From assembly GCA_020055645.1 (NCBI GenBank), contig CM034546.1, positions 86,180,001-86,244,000 on the forward strand: 64,000 nt of DNA. The letters run 5' to 3'. This document shows, in pieces, positions 33,842-44,689 of the stretch (positions are counted from its first letter, which is position 1; every line of letters begins with the position of its first letter). Source of the DNA: Tomocerus qinae. Taxonomy: Eukaryota > Arthropoda > Collembola > Entomobryomorpha > Tomoceridae. The notes below the pieces were generated by a model. That model saw nothing but the letters and a program-made list of their open reading frames with translations, did not search any database and was not told where the DNA came from. Made by a program: the position numbers and the translations under genes.

Positions 33842-35381
33842 ATGTTGCAAGAGGGCCTCAGCAACCCGGGTGACCAGATGGAGGTGGTCACAGAGGAGCT
33901 GGAAAAGACCCTCTTAAATGGAGAAAGTGAAGAAGAGGAGGAAAAATCAAATCATCCTACCTCCACCGACAATCCTGATGTGCAGATGGCAACGGTGGAT
34001 ACTGGGGAGGCCACAGTGGCGGCAACTCCCATTCTAACAGTAACACCGCTGGGAGGAGAAAGAAAGAAGAAATTAAGTGGGGGTCGGAAGCGAACCCTCC
34101 GGAATGAGCGGCGCAGGGCAGCTGGCTTGCCGGCCATACCTCGCCGTTTACCTGTGGGGGCTAATCCTTCCCCCATACAGCAACAAAAAATTGTGGCAGG
34201 GCCGTCAGGGGCGGGATCACCAGGGGTGACTGGCGCCGGGAAGAAACGGGAGAGGGAAAAGGACGGAGGGAATTCGAATTCTACAGAAATCAACAGACGG
34301 TGGAAATTCGAGAGGCATTTCCACCGTTTTGTTGGAGGAGTTGAAAGATTTCCTCCAACAAAAAAATGATTGAATACCAGGGACTGGACCTGGCAGAGGG
34401 CCAGAAATGGGTCATAGACCAAATTGAAAATTTCAGGGGCGGTGTGTTGAAGGGCTGGCCTGGGGAACCAAGATCAAATTGTGATTTTTACACAACTTGG
34501 GCCCCCAAGTCAGCTAACGCACCGAACCTGAATTTGATATTTGGAAATATCAATAAAATGAACGCGGGTATCTGCGCCAGGGCCGTACCTTTCGACTACG
34601 CCCTGGTCGGAAAACCACGGTGGGTAAATAGGGCCCCCTCAGCGGGGGGTTATATTTACAAAATGTGGATTGAGCAAGAATTTTTCGATTTGCTCAAGAC
34701 ATCGAATGCAGGGCAACAAAGGGTAACTCTTCAGAGCCTCTGGATAAAACTCAACTTTAATGTTGGGGTCTTCTTGGGGCTGTGAAGAGAAACTAACAAC
34801 TAATATTAACTTAACACTAACATTTATATGAATTATTTTTCCGAATGGCAATAGGCAGTCAATGTCATGTTGTTATGATGGATTTCAAAAGATAATTGCT
34901 TGGGGCTGGCAATGTGAGGAAGACCATTCAATGTTTGCCTCACGTCAACCTAAATCGGACAGGCGAAAAGCCAAAAACACAAAAGCATTGTAAGCCTAAT
35001 AATGTTTTTATTCACAGGAAACTGGTGAACCTTAAGCCGAATGCGGAGATCCGGAGGCGGCCAATAGGTATACACCGACTTCTAGAGATTTCGAGGCGGT
35101 TGCTGTTGGTCGTAGTCAGGAGGTATCTGCCGACCACGGGGGACAGGGGACGGTGGCTCACCCTTGATTGTGGTGGACCGCTACCTGCTGCTGACGGTGT
35201 GAGGTGGAGACCGAATGACAGAGATTGGCGGCGGCGGTTTTCAAATTTTTTAGCCATTAAAAACTACATACGTGTGGGGCTATTAGCCCGTGTTCTTAAC
35301 TTGACGCGGCGACTAAACAAGCCCCACACTATGAAACTATGCATGCCACTACCTGGGGAAATTCGTCTTCTTGCTGGAGTA
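33842..35381 (+). pseudogene. ORF1 (gag-like) of LOA/I-type LINE, first part
   Basis: 33842-34369 encodes 175 aa: an acidic N-terminus, then a basic block SGGRKRTLRNERRRAAGLP typical of ORF1 of arthropod non-LTR elements. 34366-34785 continues in another frame with residues resembling the DUF4780-type fold found in such ORF1s (LIFGNINKMNAGICAR, LWIKLNFNVGVFLGL). 34896-35381 is a third frame, Arg-rich and probably frameshifted. The ORF is cut at 35381 by the minus-strand LINE and resumes at 39608, where the frame reads on (LLAGV then RTTSMVVHDC). Confidence 0.6.
35368..35381 (+). repeat. Target-site duplication, left copy
   Basis: TTCTTGCTGGAGTA, identical to 39594-39607. The pair brackets the full-length minus-strand LINE. 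Confidence 0.9.
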
Positions 35382-35499
35382 GTTTAGTTTAGTTTAGTTT
35401 ATTTATTCGATGATTTTGGCCAAAGCCTTTACATCAGTACAAAGGTATATTGATAATGGTCATATAATACTTGTCTGAGATGTGAATATTCATAGTATT

Positions 35500-38400
35500 T
35501 TAGATTCTTATTTTATCTACTTGCAACCAGAACAGGTATAAAGTTTTCATTTGTTCATTAGACATTTTACAATAAATATCATTATAAGACAATATGTTGA
35601 TTAATTTAAGGTTCTCTTGTAGTTCACTATAGTGAGGACATTCAAACATGATGTGATTTAGATTTTCTTCTATTTCTAGACAGCAATGTTTGCACTTATC
35701 ACTTACATCTTCATTATAGAAATTTTCAAGTACATTTAATTTTAATGTTTTTTTAGACACAGTTAATTGATTTACATTAATTCTTAATTGAAAGATGATT
35801 TGTGTAATAGACCAAGATTTTGTACATTCTAAGTATTCTTGAGGTTTTACATGAGTTTTCTGATTAGCATATATTTTAAATTTATTTGTCATTCCCATTT
35901 TAGTAATGTCTTCGGTTTGTATACTGCTTTTAATTTTACAGAGTGCTCTTTTCACATTGAAGTTAAACTGAGATTTTTCCACATAATCAGCATCTACATC
36001 TATGTATTCAGTTATATCATATTTAATTACCATAGACTTAAGTTGGCTGTACCAGTTATACCTTTCATTCTTATTACTATAATTTGCTTTAAGAGTTATA
36101 TAACATTGATATATTAAGTTATCTTTAGGCAAACTAATGAGTTTTGACCAAAATATTAATACATTTTTGACAAGAGATAATTGTATGGGACAGATCAGGG
36201 TTTCTAATCTGAGTATCCATTTGGGTGTCCACTTTGGAACATTGAAAAGTCGTCTTAAGAAGTTCATTTGAAAAATCTCAAATTTTTCAAAGAATTTTAG
36301 ACCCCAAATGGATACACAGTAAGACATTACAGAACGAACAAGTGAATCAAATAAATGACTATGATTATTAAGTGTGGTTAGTCTTGATTTATAGAAGACT
36401 ACAAATAGAGATGAAAGGGAATTTTCTGCCTTTTCTTTAAAATACTGGTATATTTTTTCTTGGTTATATTGTCCATGAAAAGGTACACCCAAATATATAT
36501 AAGAATCAACAACCTCAATCATTTCATTTTCCCAAAATAATTTTGGAACTACCTTTAGTTTTTTTTGTTTCCTATATACTACAATTTTAGTTTTGCTTAA
36601 ATTAACAATTAGCCCATTTTCATTTAGATATTTTAACAGAATTTCTATTTTTTCTTGTAGGTGAACAGCATTTGTTGCCAAAAGAACAATATCATCACTG
36701 TACAGCAATGCATGCACAATAAGTTTACCCATTGTTATACCAAATGTATTAGAATTTTCAAATTTTTCAATAATGTCATTTATATAGAGAGTAAATAACT
36801 TACTTGACAATGTTTCTCCCTGTAATAAACCCGTTAGGATGGGAAAACACTCACTTTCACCAGTCGATGTCCTAATTTTAGCTCGGGCGTTAGAATAGAT
36901 GTTTTTTATTATTGAAATGAATTTTGCACTTAGACCAGCGTCCTCTAGCTTCTTCCACAGCTTTTCTCTTGGTACGGAGTCAAAGGCAGATGAAAGATCT
37001 ACATATAACGCAAAAAGTTTTCTATTCTTGCTAAGAGAATTTTGAATGATTGAGTTCAAGGCAAAAACTTGAGTTTCACAACCTCTCCCTGGCCTGTATG
37101 CAGCCTGAAACTCTGTTATCTTTTTGTTTCTCTCACACCAGTTATTCAACCTTTTGCTCATTATCGATGTGAACAGTTTTAGAATGGTGTTAGCTAAACT
37201 TATTGGCCTATAGTTCTTTGGATCCTCTCTCGCTGCCTTTGTGTAGATAGGAGTAATAACTATCTGTGTCCATGAGTCTGGAACTTTTTCTTGTCTCCAG
37301 TAGTTGTTGAAACAGTCGAGGACGTGAAGTTTTAATTGTATGGAGGCGTTTTTCCAAATCTCATTTTGTAGGTTATCTTCTCCTGGGGCCTTTCCAGTCG
37401 CCAGACATTTGATTCCTGTGTTCAACTCAGTGAGGTTAATTTCCTTATCCAATTCTACAATTTTGACTTTTTGTTGTGTAGGATTTTGTGGTTGTGTGGT
37501 TTCGTTGTCCTTGGAGTGGTAGATCCTTTCAAAGTAGTTTTTAAATATTTCTGGTTGTGGCAGTTTAGTGTAATTGTAATTGGTCTTCCTTCTATAATTC
37601 GACAAAGCCGCCCAGAAAGCTGGCTTCTTTGAGTTTATCAGATCTTGCGTTATTTTGTCATAATAGTCTTTTTTGCAGATATTTCTATATTTGTAGTAGT
37701 CACTTTTAGTCTCTATGTATTGAAGTTTTAGGTTTTCATTTAGCGGTTTTGATTTTGCATAATTTTTATAGGCAGTTCTTGTTTCTTTTTTCTTCAATCG
37801 ACACATACTGTTGAAGTATTTCGGATATCGGATTGTGCAATGTTGCTGCAATATTCTGCTTTTAAACATTCCATTTTCATGTGCCACCGTTGTTATAACA
37901 TCTTTGATTTGTTCGAACTCAGATATTGCAGGTAAATTTTCTAGTTTATCACTAATCTTGCTTTGCAGCATATTAAGATTTTCACCTTTCAAGTTTATGG
38001 TTTTTATCACAGTTTTCTTCGAAGGAAGTTCAGTCTGTCTCTCATTCAGTAAGATAAGGATAGGCAAATGTGTGGAGTACTCTGACAAGGGTAGTATATT
38101 GAAATCTTTTATAATTGTCGATATTTCTTCGGTAGTAATGCATAAGTCTACCACACTTTTTCCATTCCTATTAATGAATGTGTAATCACCATGTTTATCT
38201 CCTTGACTGTCGCCGTTGACTATTCTTAGATTGTGTTCATTTACATACTCCAATAGCCTTTTTCCTCGACTGTTACATATTTTGTCTTTTGAGTTTCTTT
38301 TTCGATTTTTTGAGTTTTGATTTCCAATTCGGGAATTCAGATCGCCCAATATAATGTAGTTCTCGTTCTTGTTGTTATCCAGTGGGATTTTCTCAGAAAA

Positions 38401-38796
38401 ATTACAGTGTCTATTCGGTTCAATGTATAAGAAGATTAAATTAATTATTTCGGTGTTAAATTTTAGGGAGATCATTATATATTCTGTATCCTTTTTTATT
38501 GAGATAATAGAAGGTTGTAAATATTTTTTGAACCCTACCAGCAGTCCTCCAGAAGCTCTTCCAAAATGGTTTATTTTGTTTGCAAACTGTTCTACAATAA
38601 TATAGTCTTCAAATGTCGAATGTTGATAATTTTGAATGTGCCATGTTTCTGAGAGTGCAAATATTGTAGGATTGTACGAAGATAGTTCTGTGAAAAAATC
38701 AATTGATTTGTTTTTTATTCCGTCGATGTTCCAATATAATATAGATTTTATGTTGTGGGGAAGATTTGTACTGTTTTGTAGAGGCTGGCCGAATCG
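35500..38796 (-). CDS. LINE ORF2: AP endonuclease, reverse transcriptase, zinc knuckle
   Basis: 1,098 codons counted from the base after the UGA at 38797-38799. Numbering from there, the endonuclease has YWNIDG (Asn23), ALSETW (Glu50), GDLNSR (Asp152, Asn154) and STHLP near residue 241. The reverse transcriptase has NYRPISL near residue 530, LYVDLSSAFD (Asp600) and LLYSDD (Asp701, Asp702), a YSDD variant of the usual F/YADD. The C-terminus has CKHC...H...C (zinc knuckle). There is no RNase H. The first in-frame ATG is at 38475, residue 108, after the catalytic Asn and Glu. Starting there would discard the endonuclease active site. The frame is the same as ORF1, so readthrough of UGA (followed by CGA) or non-AUG initiation is implied. 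The element belongs to the endonuclease-bearing LINEs (jockey/I/R1 or L1-like); I do not assign the clade. Confidence 0.9.
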   Translation of the reverse strand, partial: RFGQPLQNSTNLPHNIKSILYWNIDGIKNKSIDFFTELSSYNPTIFALSETWHIQNYQHSTFEDYIIVEQFANKINHFGRASGGLLVGFKKYLQPSIISIKKDTEYIMISLKFNTEIINLIFLYIEPNRHCNFSEKIPLDNNKNENYIILGDLNSRIGNQNSKNRKRNSKDKICNSRGKRLLEYVNEHNLRIVNGDSQGDKHGDYTFINRNGKSVVDLCITTEEISTIIKDFNILPLSEYSTHLPILILLNERQTELPSKKTVIKTINLKGENLNMLQSKISDKLENLPAISEFEQIKDVITTVAHENGMFKSRILQQHCTIRYPKYFNSMCRLKKKETRTAYKNYAKSKPLNENLKLQYIETKSDYYKYRNICKKDYYDKITQDLINSKKPAFWAALSNYRRKTNYNYTKLPQPEIFKNYFERIYHSKDNETTQPQNPTQQKVKIVELDKEINLTELNTGIKCLATGKAPGEDNLQNEIWKNASIQLKLHVLDCFNNYWRQEKVPDSWTQIVITPIYTKAAREDPKNYRPISLANTILKLFTSIMSKRLNNWCERNKKITEFQAAYRPGRGCETQVFALNSIIQNSLSKNRKLFALYVDLSSAFDSVPREKLWKKLEDAGLSAKFISIIKNIYSNARAKIRTSTGESECFPILTGLLQGETLSSKLFTLYINDIIEKFENSNTFGITMGKLIVHALLYSDDIVLLATNAVHLQEKIEILLKYLNENGLIVNLSKTKIVVYRKQKKLKVVPKLFWENEMIEVVDSYIYLGVPFHGQYNQEKIYQYFKEKAENSLSSLFVVFYKSRLTTLNNHSHLFDSLVRSVMSYCVSIWGLKFFEKFEIFQMNFLRRLFNVPKWTPKWILRLETLICPIQLSLVKNVLIFWSKLISLPKDNLIYQCYITLKANYSNKNERYNWYSQLKSMVIKYDITEYIDVDADYVEKSQFNFNVKRALCKIKSSIQTEDITKMGMTNKFKIYANQKTHVKPQEYLECTKSWSITQIIFQLRINVNQLTVSKKTLKLNVLENFYNEDVSDKCKHCCLEIEENLNHIMFECPHYSELQENLKLINILSYNDIYCKMSNEQMKTLYLFWLQVDKIRI

Positions 38797-39519
38797 TCAA
38801 GCACTTCCAATTAGTCCATTGTCGTCGACGGAAAGTATTTGTTTTACTCCGTTTGTTTCCAGGTATAGTTTACCACGATAGATTGACCCTTTGGTTCTTT
38901 TATCCAGCTGTTTCAATTCATTAAGTTTTCCTCTTAGCATTCCTTCTTTTCTTTCATCCTTGTCTAGGTCATTGTTGATGAATATATTTGATCCTTTCAG
39001 TTTTTTCCTGTTTTTCATCACGGCCTTTTTATCCAGCATCGAAAGAAATTTCACGCATAATGGTCGGTTTTTTCCGGTCATCTTTTTCCCAACTCTGTAT
39101 ATGTCATCATATCCGAGATCCCCCACATTAATTTTGTTCATTATCTGGTTAACTAATAGTATTTTCTCTCTGTCATCTTCTCCATCCTTTTCCCCAATCC
39201 CTTGAATGATCACATTTTTTTCTCTTTGACTTTTAGTTATTTTCTTGATTTGGTCTTTTAGAATTTTCTGAGTAGTTAAAATGTTTTCAAGGTCTCGTAG
39301 CGGTTTCAGTTGGTCAATAAGCTCACTTTTCAGATTAGCTATTTGTTCCGCAATGAAGTCTTTTATGTCTCCCATGTCCGATTTTTGTTTTATTCTTTTG
39401 TTTTCCTTTTCACTTTCAGGTGATTCGGATAAGCTTCGTTTAGATGAGCTAGTTTTCGGTCTTTCTGTGACTTCTTCTTCTAATGTAGTACGTGTGAATG
39501 TTTTTAGAAAGCCATACAT
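38797..39519 (-). CDS. LINE ORF1, nucleic-acid-binding protein
   Basis: 240 aa. A Ser/Glu/Lys-rich N-terminus is followed by a likely coiled coil from about residue 50 to 95 (FIAEQIANLKSELIDQLKPL). Then comes a segment from about residue 100 with NVIIQGIGEKDG and RPLCVKFLSML, resembling the RRM-like domain of L1-type and related ORF1 proteins. In that family ORF1 forms trimers and coats element RNA. It ends at TGA (38797-38799), in frame with ORF2. Starting ATG at 39519, 74 nt from the 5' end of the element. Confidence 0.8.
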   Translation of the reverse strand: MYGFLKTFTRTTLEEEVTERPKTSSSKRSLSESPESEKENKRIKQKSDMGDIKDFIAEQIANLKSELIDQLKPLRDLENILTTQKILKDQIKKITKSQREKNVIIQGIGEKDGEDDREKILLVNQIMNKINVGDLGYDDIYRVGKKMTGKNRPLCVKFLSMLDKKAVMKNRKKLKGSNIFINNDLDKDERKEGMLRGKLNELKQLDKRTKGSIYRGKLYLETNGVKQILSVDDNGLIGSA

Positions 39520-39593
39520 GTCAGATAGGAAGGGCTCGCGAGTCAGAGAGAGCTTAGAGCATTACCTATCAGCTCGGCTGCTCGACTCAGACT

Positions 39594-39607
39594 TTCTTGC
39601 TGGAGTA
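39594..39607 (+). repeat. Target-site duplication, right copy
   Basis: TTCTTGCTGGAGTA, identical to 35368-35381. Confidence 0.9.
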
Positions 39608-39780
39608 AGAACCACGAGTATGGTGGTCCATGACTGCGCATGCACATACGAATATTGTTTCTGAACAATCAAATCAAAACCAAGGCTACCGACGGAAGTT
39701 CAACTTCTGAGGCGGCAAACATATATTATATCCAACCAAGTAGATAGCAGACATCGGAGGCGGGTGGTAGTAGTGAAGGT
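39608..39780 (+). pseudogene. End of LOA/I-type LINE ORF1 and spacer
   Basis: The older LINE resumes after the insertion. The ORF1 frame continues from the duplicated LLAGV and stops at 39662-39664. The remainder leads to ORF2. Confidence 0.55.
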
Positions 39781-42700
39781 TTGGGATGTCTTCTGATGAT
39801 ACATAGGCCTAATAGGGGGCATACCACCGACTCCGATGATGTGAATTTTCTTCAAATCAATCTACAGCATTGTCAAACAGCCACTTCACTTTTGTTGAGG
39901 GAAGAGCTGGGACAATCATACGCAATATTGATCCAGAAACCATATGTCTATAGGGGTGGGGTGAGGGGACTAAATCGGAAGGGAAAATTGCATGCCTTCG
40001 ATGGGCCACAAAACCCACGGGCATGTATTGTCACTTCCCCAAATTTGGTTACCTGGCCACTTGTGGACTTTTGGAACAGGAACTTAATAGCCATTAAGAT
40101 AAAAGTAGGGGGCGGGACGTAGTGTTGACATCTGCCTACCTACCATATGAAGAGGCCATTCCCCCAAATCGGTTGGGCGACCTTGTTAACCACTGTACAC
40201 AAAGGGGATGGCCTATTTTAATTGGTAGCGATGCCAATGCTCATAATGAAATCTGGGGAAGTTCTGACACAAATGACAGGGGAAGAGCTTTCCTAGAGTT
40301 TATTACAATAGCAAACCTCAATATTGCAAATAAGGGACACACCCCTACGTTTGTAACGACTAGACGCAAGGAAGTCATAGATGTTACACTGGCATCGGAT
40401 GAACTTGTGGACAACATTGCGGGATGGAAAGTGGAGTTGAAAGACTCTCTCTCTCTGACCACAGATATATCAGATGGAGAATGAATCTTGGCAAAAGGGT
40501 ACTCATCTGCTATAGAAATCCGAGGAAAACTGACTGGGACTTGTATACTAGAGAGGCTCAGAAAAGACTGAAACTCCTGGGAACAAGCGAAATCAAAACT
40601 ATTTCAGAACTGGGTGGCCGTGTAGAGGACGTAACAAATGCGTTGCTAACAGCCTTTTATAAGTCATGCCCAGAGAAAACAATTACAAGAAAACATTATA
40701 TTGCATGGTGGTCTTCTGATAGTTCAGTTCACGCGTCTTAGAAAAAAGTACCGGGGCTTACAAAGAAAGTTTGACCTGGGCTTTTTGGACTCGAGGGAGG
40801 AGGTCAATCAGGCACGTACGGTATTTAAAAAAGCACTGAGATATGCAAAACGAGACTCTTGGAGGACGTTTTGCGAATCAGTGACGGAAACCAGAACAGC
40901 ATCAAGAGTCAGTAAAATCCTCCTTAAAGACAATAGTAGGTCATTAGGACCGCTAGAGTTGGAGAATGGGACCCTAACGGAGTCAATGGATGAATCACTG
41001 CAGTTGTTGCTGAGGGCCCACTTTCCACCAGACCCTGATTCGGAGTGGGTGTATCAGGGACATCAGTACAGCTGTAGTAGCTCTACCATTGATAATATTG
41101 TAAAAAAAAAGAAAATATCTCAAATGCAATTAGGACGTTTGGGCCATACAAGTCAGCAGGTGGGGATAAAATAACTCCTGCCATGATGCAGTATGTGACC
41201 AACGAACTAAGCGTGCATTTACAACGTATATTCAAAGCAAGTCTTGCTTTGGGTTACATCCCATCTATTTGGCGTACAACGAAAGTTGTGTTTTTGCCAA
41301 AACCTGGGAAATCGAGTTACCAAAAGACAAATGCATGGAGACCAGTTTCCCTAACATCCTTTCTACTTAAGTGTCAAGAAAGGCTGGTCGACGGGGAACT
41401 AAGAACAGGCCCCCTATTGCAGACAATGATCGACTGCAATCAATATGCTTACATTAAGGGCGTCTCTACCGATGCGGCACTTCATCAGTTGGTTGCTCGG
41501 ATAGAGTATGCACTTAAAAGTAAGCAAATGGCTCTAGGAACCTTCCTAGATATTGAAGGGGCCTTCAGTCATGCAACGTTTAAAGCAATAACAGAGGCCC
41601 TACACAGGGAGGGAATCGATTTGTGCTTAATTAGATGGATTGAGCGCATGTTGATAGACCACACTGTGGAGGCTAATGTTGATGGAGCTCAGCAATTCAG
41701 AGTAGTAGAACGAGGGTGCCCGCAGGGTGGAGTCCCCTCACCGCTGTTGTGGAACTTTGTTATCCTGGAGTTGCTTGAGGAGCTGCAAAGACTGCTATCT
41801 GTACACAAGCAGGCCTATTCAGACGACTTAACCACACTCCAAATTGGTTGTGACCAAAGTACTGTTAGAGACCTCTCTCAAAGGGCGCTAACAGTGACGG
41901 ACAACTGGTGTAAAAGGAGATCACTGTCTATCCACCCAGATAAGATTGAAGTCATCCTTTTCACCACGAATAGAAATATAAAGATGAAGCCTCTTACACT
42001 AGGGGATAAATCTATTCCATTTAAAACAGAAGTGAGGTATCTAGGAGTTGTCTGTAGTAACAGTAAATTAACCTGGAAGCCTCACTGCGAACTAAAAGCC
42101 AAGCAAGCCCAAGCGAAGCTATTTCAATGCAGAAGGGCCCTGGGGAAACCCCTGGGGACTTTCTCCCAAAACTACAAGTTGGCTGTACACTGCTGTGGTG
42201 AGACCAGCCCTTGCCTACGGCATTGGAGTTTGAATTACTGCAGTGGATAATGGACAACGAATGAAAATCCTAGGGGGAGTACAACGTACAGCACTGTTAA
42301 TGACGACTGGAGCTATGCGCAGTACTCCCACAGCGGCATTGGAATGCATTGTAGGCATTCCACCGTTGGATGTATATTTAAAAGAAATGGCAGTGTCAAT
42401 TTCAGCCCGATTGCGCAACACTGGGCAATGGCTGTATTGGCAAGGTCGAGGCAGTAGTAATCGCACAAACCATGTGGATTTACTAACAAAACTCTGGGGG
42501 GAATCCTGGATTAGCACTTCCATGGGAAGCAATTCCTAAGGCGGGGCTGACCAGAAATCACCTACAGACATGGACGGGGGTCGATGAGTCATTTGACGTG
42601 AAAATGATTCTGGAACCATCAGACAGGCGTGCAATATGCTATACTGATGGGTCTAGAATCAATGAACATACAGGATCAGCTGCAGTGCCTTTTCTGCCGG

Positions 42701-43432
42701 ATGGGGTGCAAGAAATTGTACAGCCACTTGGGAGTTACAGCACTGTCTTCCAATCCGAAGTATATGCTATTATGATGGCCGTAAATGGACTAATCGACAA
42801 AGATTGGGACAATGAGGCCGTAATTTATAGCGACTCAAGAAGTGCCATTCAGGCGCTGAGAGCAGATACCACCGTGTCTGCCTTAGTCCTTGAGGGCTCT
42901 CAAACAATAGCAAGAGCAAATGGAAACATTACTCTGCACTGGGTACCCAGTCATACTGGTATACCAAGTAACGACAAAGTTGACGAATTAGCGAAAGAAG
43001 CGGCAGGGACTACACCTTGTGGGCCTGAGCCATTGTTTAAAAACAATGATTGGGAGCTGAGCCTTGGCTCAGCATTCCAAAACCTGGAAGGAGAGGAATG
43101 ACTGTCGACAAACAATTTTTCTGCCCACTCCTAGGAGGGGGATCAGTAAATACTGTCGAAGTCTAAAAAAGGAGTCTTTACGGGCTCTCGTACATATGGT
43201 TACAGGTCATGGTTACCTAGCAAAGCATGTAAAAAACATCAGGGGTCTGCTCTTTGTCCACATTGTGGCTTAGAGGATGAGACACCAGTTCACCTGGTGG
43301 CATTTTGCCCGCGATACGCAATGGTAAGGAACTTGTATACGGGTTACTGCGTGATTCCGACTAACACACTCTCTGAGATACCCTTTTCTTCAATGCTAAG
43401 GTTCTATATCATGGCTAGTCGAAAAGAAGGTT
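39781..43432 (+). pseudogene. ORF2 of LOA/I-type LINE: endonuclease, RT, RNase H (frameshifted)
   Basis: 39781-40122: endonuclease start, FLQINLQHCQTA and ILIQKPY. 40122-40484 (shifted): IGSDANAHNEIWG; then SLSDHRYIRW near 40455 (shifted again). 40701-41174: linker. 41183-42250: reverse transcriptase with GTFLDIEGAFSHATF and AYSDDLTTLQ (YSDD). 42598-43101: RNase H with CYTDGSR, FQSEVYAIM, IYSDSRSAIQ and LHWVPSHTGI. Near 43255 a zinc knuckle CPHC...H...C; the end is at about 43432. The layout with RNase H and the INLQHC start fits the LOA branch of the I superfamily. At least five frameshifts or stops make it inactive. Confidence 0.8.
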
Positions 43433-44185
43433 AACCCTACAGTAACCTCTACCGAGGAGTTGGCGATGGGCCCGTTTTTGTGGCCTGCGCCCTGGACGGC
43501 ATATCTTATCTATAGTATGTCGTTCACCTCTTATAACAGAACAGAACAGATACTAAAATCTAATTTTTGTAAACAGATGTCGTTAAGGTGGCTGTTCCTC
43601 TTTTATTTCGAAATTCGAAATTTTGAAATATTTCAAAATTCAAATAAAAATATGCTTCTAACGCTAGCCGAAACCCGTAGCCCTACTAACCGAAAAACTA
43701 ACGGGAGATAACCACACAATCGCAGTATTCGACGCTGGGCAGTATAATAGTGCAATACTTCAAAATAACAAAATGGAAAGTTCCCAAGGAAGTTCCTAAT
43801 TTTGAATGGTATGTAGCTATTTAACACAGGGAGCCAATAGCAACAGCAATCTGCACTGCAAAATCTTCATCCAATGTGCCAAAGAATTTGTTCATGCCAT
43901 GAACTGGCTACATTTGGATGTAGAGGCACATTTGCATTTCCACACATATTATTTCGAGTATTGCACTGCTATCCCTTGGGTGGGACATCAGTAACCATGG
44001 GATCGAATTACTGACTGTGATCAAGCAATGACACTATGAAAACTATGACACCATCAGCGTTGGCATAGAGAAAAAGCTCTATGCTATAGCTCATGTCAAG
44101 TTGATCAGTCCATTGCTTCAATGTCGGATATTCTATGACTTGCACATCCGGTCAAGTATGAGGCAGTTTACATTTCAACCTTTTT
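43433..44185. other. Gene-free stretch after the LINE
   Basis: Probably begins with the 3' untranslated region of the LINE; its exact end was not found. No gene or clear repeat seen. Confidence 0.4.
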
Positions 44186-44189
44186 TATG

Positions 44190-44530
44190 AAACTCTCTTT
44201 GCTATTTTTGATATAACCTCCACAGTTTTACTCCGATTTTTTAATGATGTACATTTTCGGAAAGGCAAACGCATTGGCTAGGATTTAATTTGGGAAAATT
44301 TTCGATTATTTCCTCAGTTTTTATACATGTCACACTTTAATGATGACATCTGGATAGAAATTCGCATAAAATTTTGAACCATTGCTACTGCTAAACAATC
44401 AAAAAAATCGAAAATTTTCCCAAATTAAATCCTAGCCAATGTTTTTACCTTTCCGAAAATGTACTTCATTAGAAAATCGGAATAAAACTCTGGAAGTTAT
44501 ATCAAGAATGGCAAAAAATTTTAACATGTA
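44190..44530. repeat. Inverted repeat, arms about 130 bp (MITE-like)
   Basis: 44190-44312 and the complement of 44405-44530 match well, for example TTGGCTAGGATTTAATTTGG and TACATTTTCGGAAAGG. The central loop is about 90 bp. No target duplication identified. Confidence 0.65.
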
Positions 44531-44689
44531 TTTTGATAGTCGCCAGAGATTCCCAAATCGTATACACAATCACGGCCACATATATTTAACTAGTAAAGTT
44601 ACCCGTCTTACCGACGGGGAAGTAACAGAACGCTTGAATTCCTTAAAAATTTCAAGCATAAAATTTGTAAAATTTATTCTAATCAATGA

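Larger units (their letters stand above)
35382..39593 (-). mobile_element. Full-length non-LTR retrotransposon, apparently young
   Basis: 4,212 bp with a perfect 14-bp target duplication. On the minus strand: about 75 bp of 5' untranslated sequence starting AGTCTGAGTCGAGCAG, ORF1 (39519-38797), one UGA, ORF2 (38796-35500), a short 3' untranslated region and a (TAAAC)n tail at 35382-35400. Both ORFs are otherwise free of stops and shifts, so the element is either recent or under constraint. It sits inside the ORF1 of an older LINE. Confidence 0.9.

Noticed and set aside
33952-34422. 156-codon minus frame
   Set aside because: Antisense shadow of the LINE ORF1 on the plus strand.
38891-39664. 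Plus frames of 104 and 127 codons
   Set aside because: Antisense to the minus-strand LINE ORF1; only the last codons (39608-39664) belong to the older LINE.
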